DNA from: Limnomonas spitsbergensis
Lineage: Eukaryota; Chlorophyta; Chlorophyceae; Chlamydomonadales
NCBI GenBank assembly: GCA_037349105.1
Contig: JAYJMM010000103.1
Span: forward strand, 2,976,001-3,040,000
Direction: 5' to 3'
Length of the DNA: 64,000 bases
Part shown: positions 32,086 through 42,709 of the stretch, one piece after another
Layout: the number at the start of each line of letters is the position of its first letter
Position numbering within the stretch: the first letter of the stretch is position 1
The notes under the pieces: generated by a model
What the model was told of the DNA's origin: nothing
Databases searched by the model: none
Seen by the model: the letters and a program-made list of their open reading frames with translations, nothing else
Position numbers and translations under genes: made by a program

Positions 32086-32334
32086 GTATGGTTGTCCCTT
32101 CCACACATTGCAGGTCCCAGCAACTCAGCCCCACTCAATTGTCCACCTAGGTGTCCTCAGCATAATACTTCCCCCAGCATAATAATGCGTGACTCACCCA
32201 GCGTAGCGAAAATATAAACTGATTTATTTTCATGAATACAAAGCAGTTGTGTATCTCCAGGCTGTTGGCTTGCGGAGTGGAAGTGTCCACCGATCTTCCA
32301 CTCTCCCATAGGGCAAAGGAAAACATGGAATCCA

Positions 32335-32412
32335 TTACCCTTGCTTCAGCCCAGGCTGCGCTGTTCCCTGAACTCTCACGCCCCCTACGGAGCGTAGCTC
32401 TCTTTCTTTCTT
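32335..32412 (-). repeat. Short dispersed hairpin element, copy 2 (inverted)
   Basis: Reverse-orientation copy: GCCCAGGCTGCGCTGTTCCC, then CTCACGCCCCCTACGGAGCG and a CTTTCTTTCTTCC tail. With copy 1 it forms an inverted pair about 250 bases apart. Confidence 0.6.
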
Positions 32413-32559
32413 CCTTTACCCTTAGCTCTGAAACCATGAACCCTGAACCTAAATGAGGCAAATAACAACATCCTTTAATCTCCACCCTCCACCCTAACAA
32501 CTTGGTCCCAAACCCTGAACTAGGTAAACACACACATGACATCATCGCCTACGCCTACT

Positions 32560-32640
32560 TAGAAAGAGAGAAAGAACACTACGCCCCGCAGGGACGTGAG
32601 GGTTAGGGAAACAGCGCGGCATGGGCCTAGGATCGCCTAC
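32560..32640 (+). repeat. Short dispersed hairpin element, copy 3
   Basis: AGAAAGAGAGAAAGAACACT, then ACGCCCCGCAGGGACGTGAG and GGTTAGGGAAACAGCGCGGC, then ATGGGCC. The same order of blocks as copy 1, with several substitutions. Confidence 0.6.
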
Positions 32641-32891
32641 CCCTACTTCCCTCTACCTGACCCTCCACCGACGCCAAAACTTGAAAGCTGATCATGGGTG
32701 TACTGGGCCTGTATTTCTCCGCCTGCTAATTTTGAAGTATCCAGGTTTGTAAGCTTAACTTCTTACTATCTTGGTTCCTTACCTAGTTCTTTTTTTGTAG
32801 CTGCTTCAAAAATAGCCAAGGACTTTCGCCTCTTTTCCCCCCCTGGAATACTGGCACATGATTCCTGTGTCCTCACCGGTGGACCAACCAC

Positions 32892-32995
32892 TCACAGTTC
32901 AATGATGCTGTTACGGTTGATGCCTGCAGACTTGGCCAACGTGTTGCTCTCAGCAGTGCTGATAATCTCATCCAGAATGTTGGCATAGCACAGGC
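32892..32995 (-). CDS. Candidate 3' exon of an unrecognised gene
   Basis: On the minus strand, after a good acceptor (GCTGGACAG), the frame reads LCYANILDEIISTAESNTLA then KSAGINRNSIIEL and stops at TGA (32892-32894). The stop overlaps a GTGAGT donor-like site, so the exon may instead continue. The helical, non-repetitive sequence looks like a conserved C-terminus, but I cannot name the family. No partner exons upstream (33-35 kb) are convincing. Confidence 0.4.
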
Positions 32996-33061
32996 CTGTC
33001 CAGCAGGGATGACAGGGGGAGAAAGGAAGGAGGGAAGGCAATCGGGAAGAAGTAGGTCAAT

Positions 33062-33162
33062 ATTACTGTACTTCTCACATAATACTGTACTTCTCACATA
33101 ATACTGTACTTCTCACATAATACTGTACTTCTCACATAATTCTGTACTTCTCACATACGGTA
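33062..33162. repeat. 19 bp tandem repeat TACTGTACTTCTCACATAA
   Basis: About five to six near-identical copies, the last ones degenerate (TTCTGTACTTCTCACAT). It lies just upstream, on the minus strand, of the candidate exon at 32892-32995. Confidence 0.85.
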
Positions 33163-33707
33163 ATACGGTTCTTCTCAGCTCACATGATCCGATTTTAAAT
33201 ATGCCGTATCATGCTGTGTGCTGCTGCATTGGTAGTACAGCCGGGCTAAGCCTGTGCCGTTTCATGCCATACCGTGCTATTGAACTATAACAATATGGTT
33301 GAGGCTTTGCCATATCGTGCCGTATCGTGCTTCCTTCGTAGGTCAATCCGGCTTGGCCTGTGCGGTGTCATGCTGTATCATGCCGTAGCCAGGTACCATA
33401 ACTTACAGCCAGCAAGTGGAGCTGACGCGCGGAGGCCCGCCAAGTTCTGTCCCTGCGTTTGGAATAAGCAGTGGTGGAGAGCAGGGGACAAACATCAGAC
33501 CAGCAGTCACAGTCATATGGGGGATCTGAACAGCATGCAAGACTTGAAGATCCCAGCCCATGCATGGTGGGGAGGCAAATGGTCAAACATTAAACATGTC
33601 AACAAGACACGTACAGGCCTGTGGGTAGGATGCGCACTACATGCTGACATCAACGAACAAAAACCATCATCTGAGGTACTTCGGCCCAAGTTACATGCAA
33701 AAGGAAA

Positions 33708-33790
33708 AAAGAAAGCTACGCTCTATTTGGGCGTGGAGGCTAAGGAAACAACGCAGCTTGGAGCCATAGCCACATCCGCACCGTTACCAT
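33708..33790 (+). repeat. Short dispersed hairpin element, copy 4
   Basis: AAGAAAGCTACGCTCTATTT, then GGGCGTGGAGGCTAAGGAAA, CAACGCAGCTTGGAGCCATA and GCCACATCCGCACCGTTACC. This is the copy that most fully shares the 3' block AGCCACATCCGC with copy 1. Confidence 0.6.
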
Positions 33791-34249
33791 GAGGCCAAAA
33801 AGAAAGAAGCAACTTTCTCACAGTGGTTTTCTCTTATTGGTGTGTTTAGTAGGCCCAGTGACAGGCCTTTTGGCAGAAAATATTCGAGTCTGCGTCTGGT
33901 TTGCACTATGCTATGCAAGAGATTTATCGAATGGACATGCATTCTCTGGGCGCATTTCTTAGCATGGAAGGCGGAGATCCGAAGAGACATCATGGCTTCA
34001 ATGGTGTGCTTGTTTTAGATAGTGCTCGATGTGCCAATCTAGATTAGGATAATTCTAATGTTGCAAGTTACATGTAGTACTGTGAAGGGTGGACTTGTTG
34101 GAGGTGTGAAATAGGTAAACAAAAGGCTTCAGCCCTAAGCTGTTAACTTAGTAACGTGATCTCCCACCTAGCAAAGTCGTTCCCCGCCCGCCCCCTCTCC
34201 ACCTCAGTCATCTCATCCAGCACCCGCACCCTAACGTGTTTCCTCACTA

Positions 34250-34425
34250 AGTCCACCCCCCCCTCCATCTATCTTCATCAAGCATCTCCCAACCCTCCTC
34301 CATCTGTATTCACCAAGCACCCCTCCCCCCCCCGTCATCGATCTGTTTTCACCAAGCACCCATCCCCCCCCAGTCATCGATCTGTTTTCACCAAGCGCCC
34401 CCCCCCCCCGTCCTCCATCTGCTCT
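34250..34425. repeat. ~38 bp tandem repeat with C runs
   Basis: About four copies of ATCTGTTTTCACCAAGCACC followed by a run of C (up to 10) and GTCATCG or GTCCTCC. Copies differ mainly in C-run length. No gene is recognised in the surrounding 33.8-35.7 kb. Confidence 0.8.
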
Positions 34426-35749
34426 ACCTGTTGACACTGCCAGACCATTAGAAGCAAACCTAATGGGTGAGTGGGTTGGATGAGTGGATGGGTCACGCCG
34501 CAAAAATAATATAACTCACTCACTCCGCCCTACTAGCTCCGCCCTGGAAGAAACCCAATGATACTGACATCTCAGTGAACTCACCGCCTCACAGCACGCA
34601 GCTGAAGCTCCCCCCTGGCAGGAACTCAGCCGCTGCAGCAGCCCGTTCTCCCCGATCTCATCCGCCTTAGATCGGCATTGTCCCTCGGACTGTCCCTGAC
34701 CTGCAAATGCCAGCATCGCACAAACTTGTTTCGGGTTTCCAGATACCTCCAGGCAGTTAACGGTTTGTGGGCAACTAACTGGGCGGCGCCATGCAGTGAA
34801 ATTACCGCTCAGGCAGGGATCTGGTACGGAGCATTGGACATCTTCAGTCACTTGCCTCAATTGGGTATCTTTGGAAGGCGGGGACCTATGGACTACTGGT
34901 GGTAGGAATATCTAGGGGCAAATCAGCGATGCCAATTGAGTCATCAGCCAATCAGCAAAGTAACTGCCCAGTCAGCCAATGGTCAGCTAGTAAACAGGCA
35001 ATTAATAGCTGATCATCAGCAAATCATCAATCAATAACCAGCAAATAAACAGCCCATCAGCCATGAGCCAGGAATGCCCAGGATGGCATAATTTGAGATC
35101 AACTAGTCACATTCAAAGCAGCATTCGAATTTAAAACACTACATTGGAAGTTGTTTGCTGTGGCATCTGTGAAAATGGCCTTCGCATTCTTCGATAGGGC
35201 AAGTCGGCAGTGTAATCGGGTATGAAGATCAGAAGTCACAGGCTGTAGGAGGTATGGGTGCGCGATAGCACCGACCTGAGCAGAGGGTGCAGGCTGCTGC
35301 TAGCAGAACGGAACAGAGAACGGAAATAGCCACGTTCTTCTTGATGAAGCAAGTGTTGCTGTTCCTGCCGCCGCCTCGGATGTGGTTACATGATTGACCT
35401 GCTGATGCTGAGACCGAGAGGCCGCATCTTCTCATAACTGAAACGCCCATGATCGTGAAGTTCGTGAGGTACGGAAATAGCGACGTCCTCGATCAAGACG
35501 CGTCGATTGTGGGCTGCGTCAGCAGCTCGGAAGAAGCGACAGCGGGGCGGATCAAGTCAGGAGCGGTTTCCTACGCCTGTTTATGGACAGACGCCAAACA
35601 TTGATGGGTGCCAGTGACCTGTCGAATGAAAGGCATGCGTATGGTACCGGCAGTTGGTATGGATTTGTACTGCTGGCCAGCGGGGTGCTCATCAATGTGG
35701 AGTCACTGAGTCACAGCGTATCTTTCTTGCGCACCGTCCGCGTTTGACG

Positions 35750-37165
35750 TGTGTCCCATCTGAGTAGTTGACGGTGTTGGAGCGAGGCCTGATGGACAGC
35801 ATTCGCTCACTCTTCAAGTTGATACCAATGTTGGTGATGGGTAGGTACCAGGCTGTGGCGCACAATCGCAGAATGAGTAACGCTGCTACCGCGAATGATT
35901 AACGCTGATACCGCTACTTGTTGATAGCTTCCAGAGTTCCAGCGGGCAACTCCGAGGAGCGAAGGTCCCTGCGACATGCTGTCGTAGGCGTTGGTGAAGT
36001 CCACAAAGACCACATGCATCTTGCCACGGTCTGCAGCTGCCCGTTGATTGAGCTTGGACTGCATGCCTGAGTCTGAGGAAAGCGGCCTGGAGCGTGCTAA
36101 GTACGGCGTCGTTGAATAAACCCAAACTGCTCAGGACGGAGGGACGTGGCCGTGCAATCGTGCCCACTCATCAGTGATGGCTGTGAGCGTGCTAGCACAT
36201 ATACAGCCGTGAAAGCGCGCTAGTGAGGGCGATGGGCCGATAATTACCGGGGTCAAGTAATAACTGAGGGGGTCGTCGCCCTTCTTGTAAACAGGCTGAA
36301 TCCGGCCTGACTGGCTGCCAGACACTACTTCGGCATTCCCCCCGCACTGCCATCACTTACAGTCAACCAGTCTTGCAACAGGAACCTCAGCACGTGCCGT
36401 TGCTCCCCCTCTGAATCGTCCTCTACCACAGCCAGCTTCATGAAGGTTGCCACCAGACCGTCGAGGCCCGCCGCGGTGTGCACGTGCATGCGGGAGAAAT
36501 CCCTGTCAAAGCAAGAGGCAAACTGTACAGCTGACACGCCTAGGTCCTCCAGCTGAGCGGTGGTAGAGGGCAAGGTTCTCTGTGGCGCAGCTGGAGAGGG
36601 GGGCGTAGTGGCGGGGTGAATTGCTGCCGCAGGTGTGCCTCTTACCTCAAGGAGGAGCCGCGGTGGGGCAAGTCTGCCGCCTCTCTTGCAGCTGCTCCTG
36701 GTAGACGTTGAACTCGTGACGCTGCAGTCTGGCAGCTATAGCCGCTGCCATATGGCGCCTGGAAAACCGGCGACGGAAAGTCCTCGTGTTGTAGACTTGT
36801 AGCATTGCCTGGCTTCCTTGCATGCGCTTTGGGCCCAGGGCGCTACAAAGCGACATCGCTCGTAGTGCAGCATCGGCGCTCAGAACCTCCGCATCCCAAC
36901 AAGGGGGGCGCTGACATTGTCTACGCTGGGCATTGGGCCGCGGAATGCGCATCATTTCCAGCAGTTTCGGCCGCAGACCAAACTGCGGCCTTGAGCGTCG
37001 CTGCGGCTTCCTCGCTGTGACCTGCCGCAATGGCCAGGCTGCATCGCAGTAGGCCCTGCTCATCGCGGGCGAGAGGCTGGGCAGGGCCCCTGGAGGGCAC
37101 CACAGACTTTCAACAGTTGTACCGGGGCAGGATTGGGTGGGAGGCTTTGACTTTTGTTGAGACAT
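35750..37165 (-). pseudogene. LINE retrotransposon fragment: linker and first part of reverse transcriptase
   Basis: Read on the minus strand from 37165 downwards, broken frames follow LINE order. First comes a basic linker (RRRFSRRHMAAAIAARLQRH region), then AGLDGLVATFMKLAV (36573-36325), then GRIQPVYKKGDDPLSYYLTP with VIIGPSPSLARFHGC (36325-36131), then a RPSVLSSLGLFNDAVLSTLQ block and finally VVFVDFTNAYDSM, the reverse-transcriptase metal-binding motif A, near 36010. Several frameshifts separate the blocks, so the copy is dead. The YADD-type motif is not present here. Confidence 0.75.
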
Positions 37166-37344
37166 AGGAGGCTTCGTTAAGGCCTACTTTGTTGCTTTTC
37201 TTTGCCTTCTTCGGTAATAGGCTTAAGAGGGGCAGGGATACTCTGGGCTGCCTTTTCCTTTCGGGGGGATATTGGTTTATGCTTTGTGTTCTTCTCCTTG
37301 TTTCCCTCTTAATTTCGATTCCTCTCTTTTCTCCCAACGGGACA

Positions 37345-37412
37345 GGTGGGCGCCCACGCGGCCGAGCCTTTTTGAGCAGGGCCCAGAGGTGTAGTGTCAT
37401 TGACTCGGCCGG
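37345..37412 (+). repeat. Single-arm copy of the GGGCGCCC dispersed element
   Basis: GGTGGGCGCCCACGCGGCCG then AGCCTTTTTGAGCAGGGCCC and AGAGGTGTAGTGTCATTGAC. It repeats an arm of 11873-12027 and lies exactly between the minus-strand and plus-strand LINE parts, preceded by a pyrimidine-rich flank as at 11840-11872. Confidence 0.75.
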
Positions 37413-37429
37413 GGGCTGCATCTTCACCG

Positions 37430-38410
37430 CTTACCCTATCACCTAGCAGGCTGCGGCGCATGCTCGATGCCCTGCATGAATATGCGACAGTCAAAGAGCT
37501 CCAGGCCAGCGTCAGCAAGACAGAGATCGGCAGCCGCTTAGCAACACAGGGCCGGCAACCAGCCTATACATGCGGGTACGGTCCAGATAGGGCAGTGCTG
37601 ACTGCTGACGCGTTTCCAATAATTAAAATTATTGGGCATCATTCAGCACAAGAGCGGCAGCATGCAGAGGGCCATGCAAGGTAGCAAGGTGCCTCTGGCT
37701 GCTGCGTTGCACTGTGTCCACCGCATGGCCATGGAGGTGCGTTTAAGGCATCTTCTGCCTACAAGCATCTGCTTGGCGTCTGTCTATATTGTGCATGCGG
37801 CCAGCTACAGTGATGTGTTGTGGGCCACCGGTCATCTCAAGCCGCGGCACTACCGCATGAGCATGATGCAGTAAAACCAGGCTGCGGGGCTACTTGCGGC
37901 CGCCAGCTGGAGGGTCATGAGGAAGTTGCAGATCCAGCCGTTACAGCGTGATTGGTGGCGGCACATACTCCGCTTCTACAACGCAGCAGTACCACCAGCA
38001 GCACAGCACGACAACCCCCTTATGGCGGCTGCCATGGCGGCCGACATGCAGCTTGCTGTCACACAGAGCATCAAAGGGCGCAGCCGGTGCAAGAAAGTGC
38101 TTGGTGCCTTGGAGGATCTGGAGCAGGGAGCGGCCGCCCCCAAACTGAGTCAGACAGAGACTGCTTTACAGCCTCTACTCGTAACAGAGGTGTTGGCGCT
38201 AGTGGACGCAGCCTGAGAGAGGGCACAGTTGGCGGTCACCTACTGACCTAGGGGATTACAGAGACCCAGCCATCGAGCATAGGTCTGCGGCCGCCTACCG
38301 TGCCTGGTTTCAGCCTATGGCGGGCGCCTAGTGCAGGCAAGGATCCGCATCAACGAAAGGGAGTGTGCTTGTGTGCACACAAACATGAGGCTGCGGCTCT
38401 GTATACCCTA
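37430..38410 (+). pseudogene. LINE retrotransposon fragment: reverse transcriptase thumb and C-terminus
   Basis: Plus-strand frames read LRRMLDALHEYATVKELQAS then VSKTEI, typical of the region just after the RT catalytic motif. Further on are VYIVHAASYSDVLWATGHLK, then (after an in-frame TAA near 37874) LQIQPLQRDWWRHILRFYNA, ending near EVLALVDAA and YRAWFQPM. A frameshift near 37640 and the internal stop show decay. It continues the domain order of the minus-strand piece at 35750-37165, but in the opposite orientation. Confidence 0.75.
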
Positions 38411-38727
38411 GAAAGGGAAATGGGACTAGGGTGGGTGAGCAAGGACAAGAGGTGATACTAACCGACAATGGGTGGGACTATTTGCAAGATAATGTCGATG
38501 GATGGAAAATGCAGAATGGACAGTGAAGTTTGTGAAGTTTTTACAGTCCATCAGAGCATCACATTTGATATTTTGATGCATGGGGCATGTGCCCGTAAAC
38601 CGGTACAGGCACTTAATACGGTACACTAGGACAGAAAGCGAAAATTAGTGACCCCCCTCGGCAAGCAACTAGCGCACAACCACGACAACCCTTTTCCACT
38701 TTTTTGTTCTGCCCCTTCTACTTCGGC

Positions 38728-38790
38728 GCCCACGCGGCCGAGCCTTTTTTGAGCAGGGCCCAGAGGTGTAACGTCATAGACTCAACCACG
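38728..38790 (+). repeat. Single-arm copy of the GGGCGCCC dispersed element
   Basis: CGGCGCCCACGCGGCCGAGC then CTTTTTTGAGCAGGGCCCAG and AGGTGTAACGTCATAGACTC. It has the same orientation as 37345-37412, so the two copies flank the plus-strand LINE part as direct repeats about 1.38 kb apart. Confidence 0.75.
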
Positions 38791-39190
38791 ACAGTGGCGT
38801 GGGAATGAACCCCAAAGTGCAGAAGATAGGCCCCAGCCATAAAACATGACGTGGGGGCAAAATAGTTCGAAAGAGCACCGGGGGGAGACGGGAGATTAAG
38901 CAAGGTATTGACCGGACAGTTGTTCAAGCAGTGGAGGGACATGGAGGAATGGAATGCCAAGAACAGAAAAATGTGCATGATGTCTTGAAAGAAAATGCTA
39001 GAGCAGCCAATGATGACTAAATTACCAAAGGGATGCGGGAAGAGGGGGTCTGTAGGAGGGGGATTTGATTGATAGGCGTTACATGATACATGTCTCGAAG
39101 GATACCTTTCAATGTAATCGCCAATGTATGGCTAGGACGGTGTACGAAAATGTTCGGTGCAACCTTCTGGTTCTCAATTCAAAAACTGTG

Positions 39191-39215
39191 TAGGGCCAGT
39201 CGGGATCGAACCAAC

Positions 39216-39257
<42 letters not shown>

Positions 39258-39263
39258 AGCCCC
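39191..39263 (-). tRNA. tRNA-Phe (GAA)
   Basis: 73 bases without encoded CCA and without an intron. On the minus strand it starts GGGGCTATAGCTCAGTTGGG (acceptor and D arm), has an anticodon arm TCAGA-CTGAAGA-TCTGA with anticodon GAA, a variable loop AGGTC and a T arm GTTGG-TTCGATC-CCGAC, then TGGCCCT closing the acceptor stem and discriminator A. The acceptor stem pairs throughout if two wobble pairs are allowed. Internal A and B box sequences are intact. Confidence 0.95.
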
Positions 39264-40880
39264 GAAACCACGCATGTCAACGAGGACCGCAAGGGTTGCT
39301 AAATACTTGGGCGCCAGCTCACGACCGGAATGTGGGCGTTGGTATCTCTGGGCGCTAGCTTATGGTGGCAAGGATACCGTAAACAAGATAGGCCTGACCA
39401 CTCCCAGTTGATGATCAAAACCTTATTCCCTCCCCTCCCTCTGTCAGCGGTGGATAAGCATGAAAATTCCGAGAGCCGTGCCTCGCACAGGGCTGTAGTT
39501 CAATTCTGGTACTTTCACATGATTTTGTGTCTTTGATCTCTGTCCACTCTGGCTGGCGAGGTGTAACCCTTTCCCACCCTTTCATCGGCGACTTGGCTGA
39601 GGCACCTGCCCCACCAGTCCTACAGTTCCACTGACACTGACTCACCAGTCCCACTGTTCCAATAACATTGCCACAGGCAGCCGGCTTACAGCCGCTCCAC
39701 AAAAGAGGATCTCAACAAAACAGCCAGCCCCTCTATCTGCCCCCACGCGGGCCCTTCCTCCACACATTCCACACCCCTGCTGGCCCCTCCTCCACACATT
39801 CCACACAACTGCAGTGCCAGAGGCGGTCAATCACCGCATAAACCGCGCTGTCGATCCGCCTGCCCAGCAGTATGGGCGGTAGATGTACATGTACATCGTC
39901 GAAGCGTTCGACGTCCAGCAGCCAGGGGGGTACCAGTGTGGCTGCGAGCGTTGCCAGCACGCCCAATGACCACAGCATACTCCGCTGCCGCTGCCACAGG
40001 GCCATTCCGAGCAGCAACCAGCTGATGGCGTAGGCTGGCGCCAGCAGCAAAGCGGCCTGGCAGGAGGGTGGGGAAGAGGTTGAACTCGGTGTATGTTTAT
40101 TACTTAGTAGTTAGAGGATAAGGGAGAGGGGATCCAGCGAACCCTGGATCTCTGGACCCCCTGGAGCTCTGGATCTCTCGAATCCTGAAGTGAAGAGGGA
40201 TGAGGTATCAGCTGGCCGGATGGCGGGTAGCAGCAGCCTGAGAGCACGCACGGAACAAAAGAGGAAAGCATAGGAAAGTCCGATTTCAGGTGCAGCACCC
40301 TCCTCTGAATCTCCAGTCACAGGGACCTTGCTGGCAGTCTTCCTTCAACTTCCTTTTTCCTCGACCCTGCAAAGCATCTTAAGATCATGGCGGGCTGAGG
40401 GGGGTGTATCTCCCGAGGCTGCCCCTCAATCCTACACCCTGCACCCCGAGCAGCCTGATCAGAATATGCCATACCGGTACAGGAGTTCAAAGGTGATCGG
40501 GCACTGCGGTGGCGCCTGGCTGACAAAAAATGCTGTCGCTGGTATCTCGCCATTGAACGAATGACTGAAGGTGGTGAAGGTTTTTGTGTGTGTTGACACA
40601 CTAGTAGTAATGCCAATCGTTTTTATTCGTAGGAGAAGGAGGCACTCCAACCCAGAGGTGAAACTTCACACCCCACCATTTCATTACACACCCTGTCAAG
40701 CCGTGGTGTCCACATGCACATTGCCGGCCCAGCAGCCGCTTCCATACGTAGAACGTGTAGTGCTGGTTGTCCGCCAGGAGGTATGGGTGAGCCATGGAGT
40801 ACCGGCTGCCCACCGCGGCACAGAGCATGACCAGCAGCAGCGCCGCCGCTGCCCCCTGCCCCACCTTGAGCCCTGCTATT

Positions 40881-41712
40881 TAAGCTACTCAAGATATCTT
40901 GAATTCAACGCTATTGAAGCTACTCAAGATATCTTGAATTCAAAGCTATTGAAGCTACTCAAGATATCTTGAATTCAAAGCTGTTTAAGCTACTCAAGAT
41001 ATCTTGAATTCCAAGCTATTGAAGCTACTCAAGATATCTTGAATTCAACGCTATTTAAGCTACTCAAGATATCTTGAATTCAAAGCTATTGAAGCTACTC
41101 AGGATATCTTGAATTCAAAGCTATTGAAGCTACTCAGGATATCTTGAATTCAAAGCTATTTAAGCTACTCAGGATATCTTGAATTCAAAGCTGTTTAAGC
41201 TACTCAAGATATCTTGAATTCAAAGCTATTGAAGCTACTCAAGATATCTTGAATTCAAAGCTATTTAAGCTACTCAGGATATCTTGAATTCAAAGCTATT
41301 GAAGCTACTTAAGATATCTTGAATTCAAAGCTATTGAAGCTACTCAAGATATCTTGAATTCAAAGCTATTTAAGCTACTCAGGATATCTTGAATTCAAAG
41401 CTATTGAAGCTACTTAAGATATCTTGAATTCAAAGCTATTGAAGCTACTCAAGATATATTGAATTCAAAGCTATTTAAGCTACTCAAGATATCTTGAATT
41501 CAAAGCTATTGAAGCTACTCAAGATATCTTGAATTCAAAGCTATTTAAGCTACTCAAGATATCTTGAATTCAAAGCTATTGAAGCTACTCAGGATATCTT
41601 GAATTCAAAGCTATTGAAGCTACTCAAGATATCTTGAATTCAAAGTTATTGAAGCTACTCAAGATATCTTGAATTTAAAGCTATTGAAGCTACTCAAGAT
41701 ATCTTGAATTTG
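40881..41712. repeat. 35 bp palindromic tandem array in the ALG10 gene
   Basis: About 24 highly similar copies of a 35-base unit: GAAGCTACTCAAGATATCTT then GAATTCAAAGCTATT. Variants are T for G at the start, CAGGATATC and one CAAGATATATT. TCAAGATATCTTGA is a perfect 14-base palindrome overlapping the palindrome TTGAATTCAA. The array runs from the acceptor of the ADN exon (40872) to the end of the FRQTN exon region and occupies the place where the central ALG10 exons should be. Confidence 0.95.
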
Positions 41713-41944
41713 CATCACAGCAGCCTCCCCAGCAGCCACCCCCCTTGCCTCTCATCACCTCCTGAGAGATGTCACAGCCCAACATGCCTCCAAAAACAAA
41801 ATATCTTTGCCTCTCCTGCGCCAGGCCTTGCTGCCGCCGCTGCTGTTGCTGCCCTTGCTCCTGCTTTTCACTGCCCGCCTCCACTGCTGCATCCAGGCGT
41901 TGCAAGATCTTCAACACGCTCGCACCTAGTAAAAAAGTTGCCCA

Positions 41945-42490
41945 CACCGCGTTGGTCTGACGGAACAGAAAAGCGGCCGCAGCGGCGGCGGCTGCAAGCG
42001 CATATCTGTTATTTTTGAACAGCAGGGGGGCAAAGATTGGTGTTTTAGGGGTTCGGGTCGCACACACCGCCTTGGTCTGACGGAACAGAAAAGCGGCTGC
42101 TGCGGCGGCAGCTGTAACAGCGTATCTGTTGTTTGTGAGCAGGACGGGGGCAAGGATTGGTGTCTTGGGGGCAGGTTCACACACAACGCATTGGTCTGTC
42201 GAAACTGGACAGCGTCCGCGGCCATAGCAGCGTATCTGTGGTTGTGAGCAGCAGGGGGGCAAGGGTCAATGCCTAGGGGGTACGGTGGCACACACCACGT
42301 TGGTCTGACGAAACTGGACAGCAGCTGCAGCCATAACTGCGTAAGCTGAAACAGGGCAATGGCCTCGTCGTCAAAGGCCACTAGCGGCAGCAGCCACCTA
42401 CCTGCTGCTTGAGAGAAGCAGGGGGGCAGGGGAGCAACGCTGGATGAGGGTTGAGGTCATCACATACGTTGGTCTGAGGTGAAAGGGCAG
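41945..42490 (-). repeat. Five tandem copies of the ALG10 FRQTN exon start and its acceptor
   Basis: TTGGTCTGACGGAACAG (reverse of the codons for LFRQTN) occurs at about 41952, 42072, 42191, 42300 and 42469, with spacings of about 121, 119, 109 and 169. The copies become more degenerate away from the true exon. On the minus strand each of the first copies repeats a pyrimidine tract, an acceptor (AACAG, CACAG), ATAYGC and an Ala-rich run before FRQT. Beyond them, 42495-42595 has three copies of a 40 bp block ending CCTGTCGGC. Confidence 0.8.
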
Positions 42491-42709
42491 CGGCAGCGTA
42501 CCTGTCGGCGCTTAATATTTTAGCTAGGCAGCGTGCCTGTCGGCTTTTGAAATTTAAACTAGGCCGCCTACCTGTCGGCCCTTTAAGTTAAAAGGTAGTA
42601 GAGGGGCAGGGGCGTGGGTGTCGAGGGGGGTTATGTCAGTATGTGAGCATCAGTGCTGGGGGGGTGCCACACTCCCTTTGTGGCTGTGAGGCCGACGCAG
42701 GTGTTGGTT

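Noticed and set aside
34516..34860. Minus-strand exon (GENGLLQRLSSCQGGASAAC)
   Set aside because: A GTGAGT donor-like site follows, but no family is recognised and no neighbouring exon fits in phase.
40881..41712. CRISPR-like array
   Set aside because: There are no unique spacers; the whole 35 bp unit repeats, and the setting is a eukaryotic gene.
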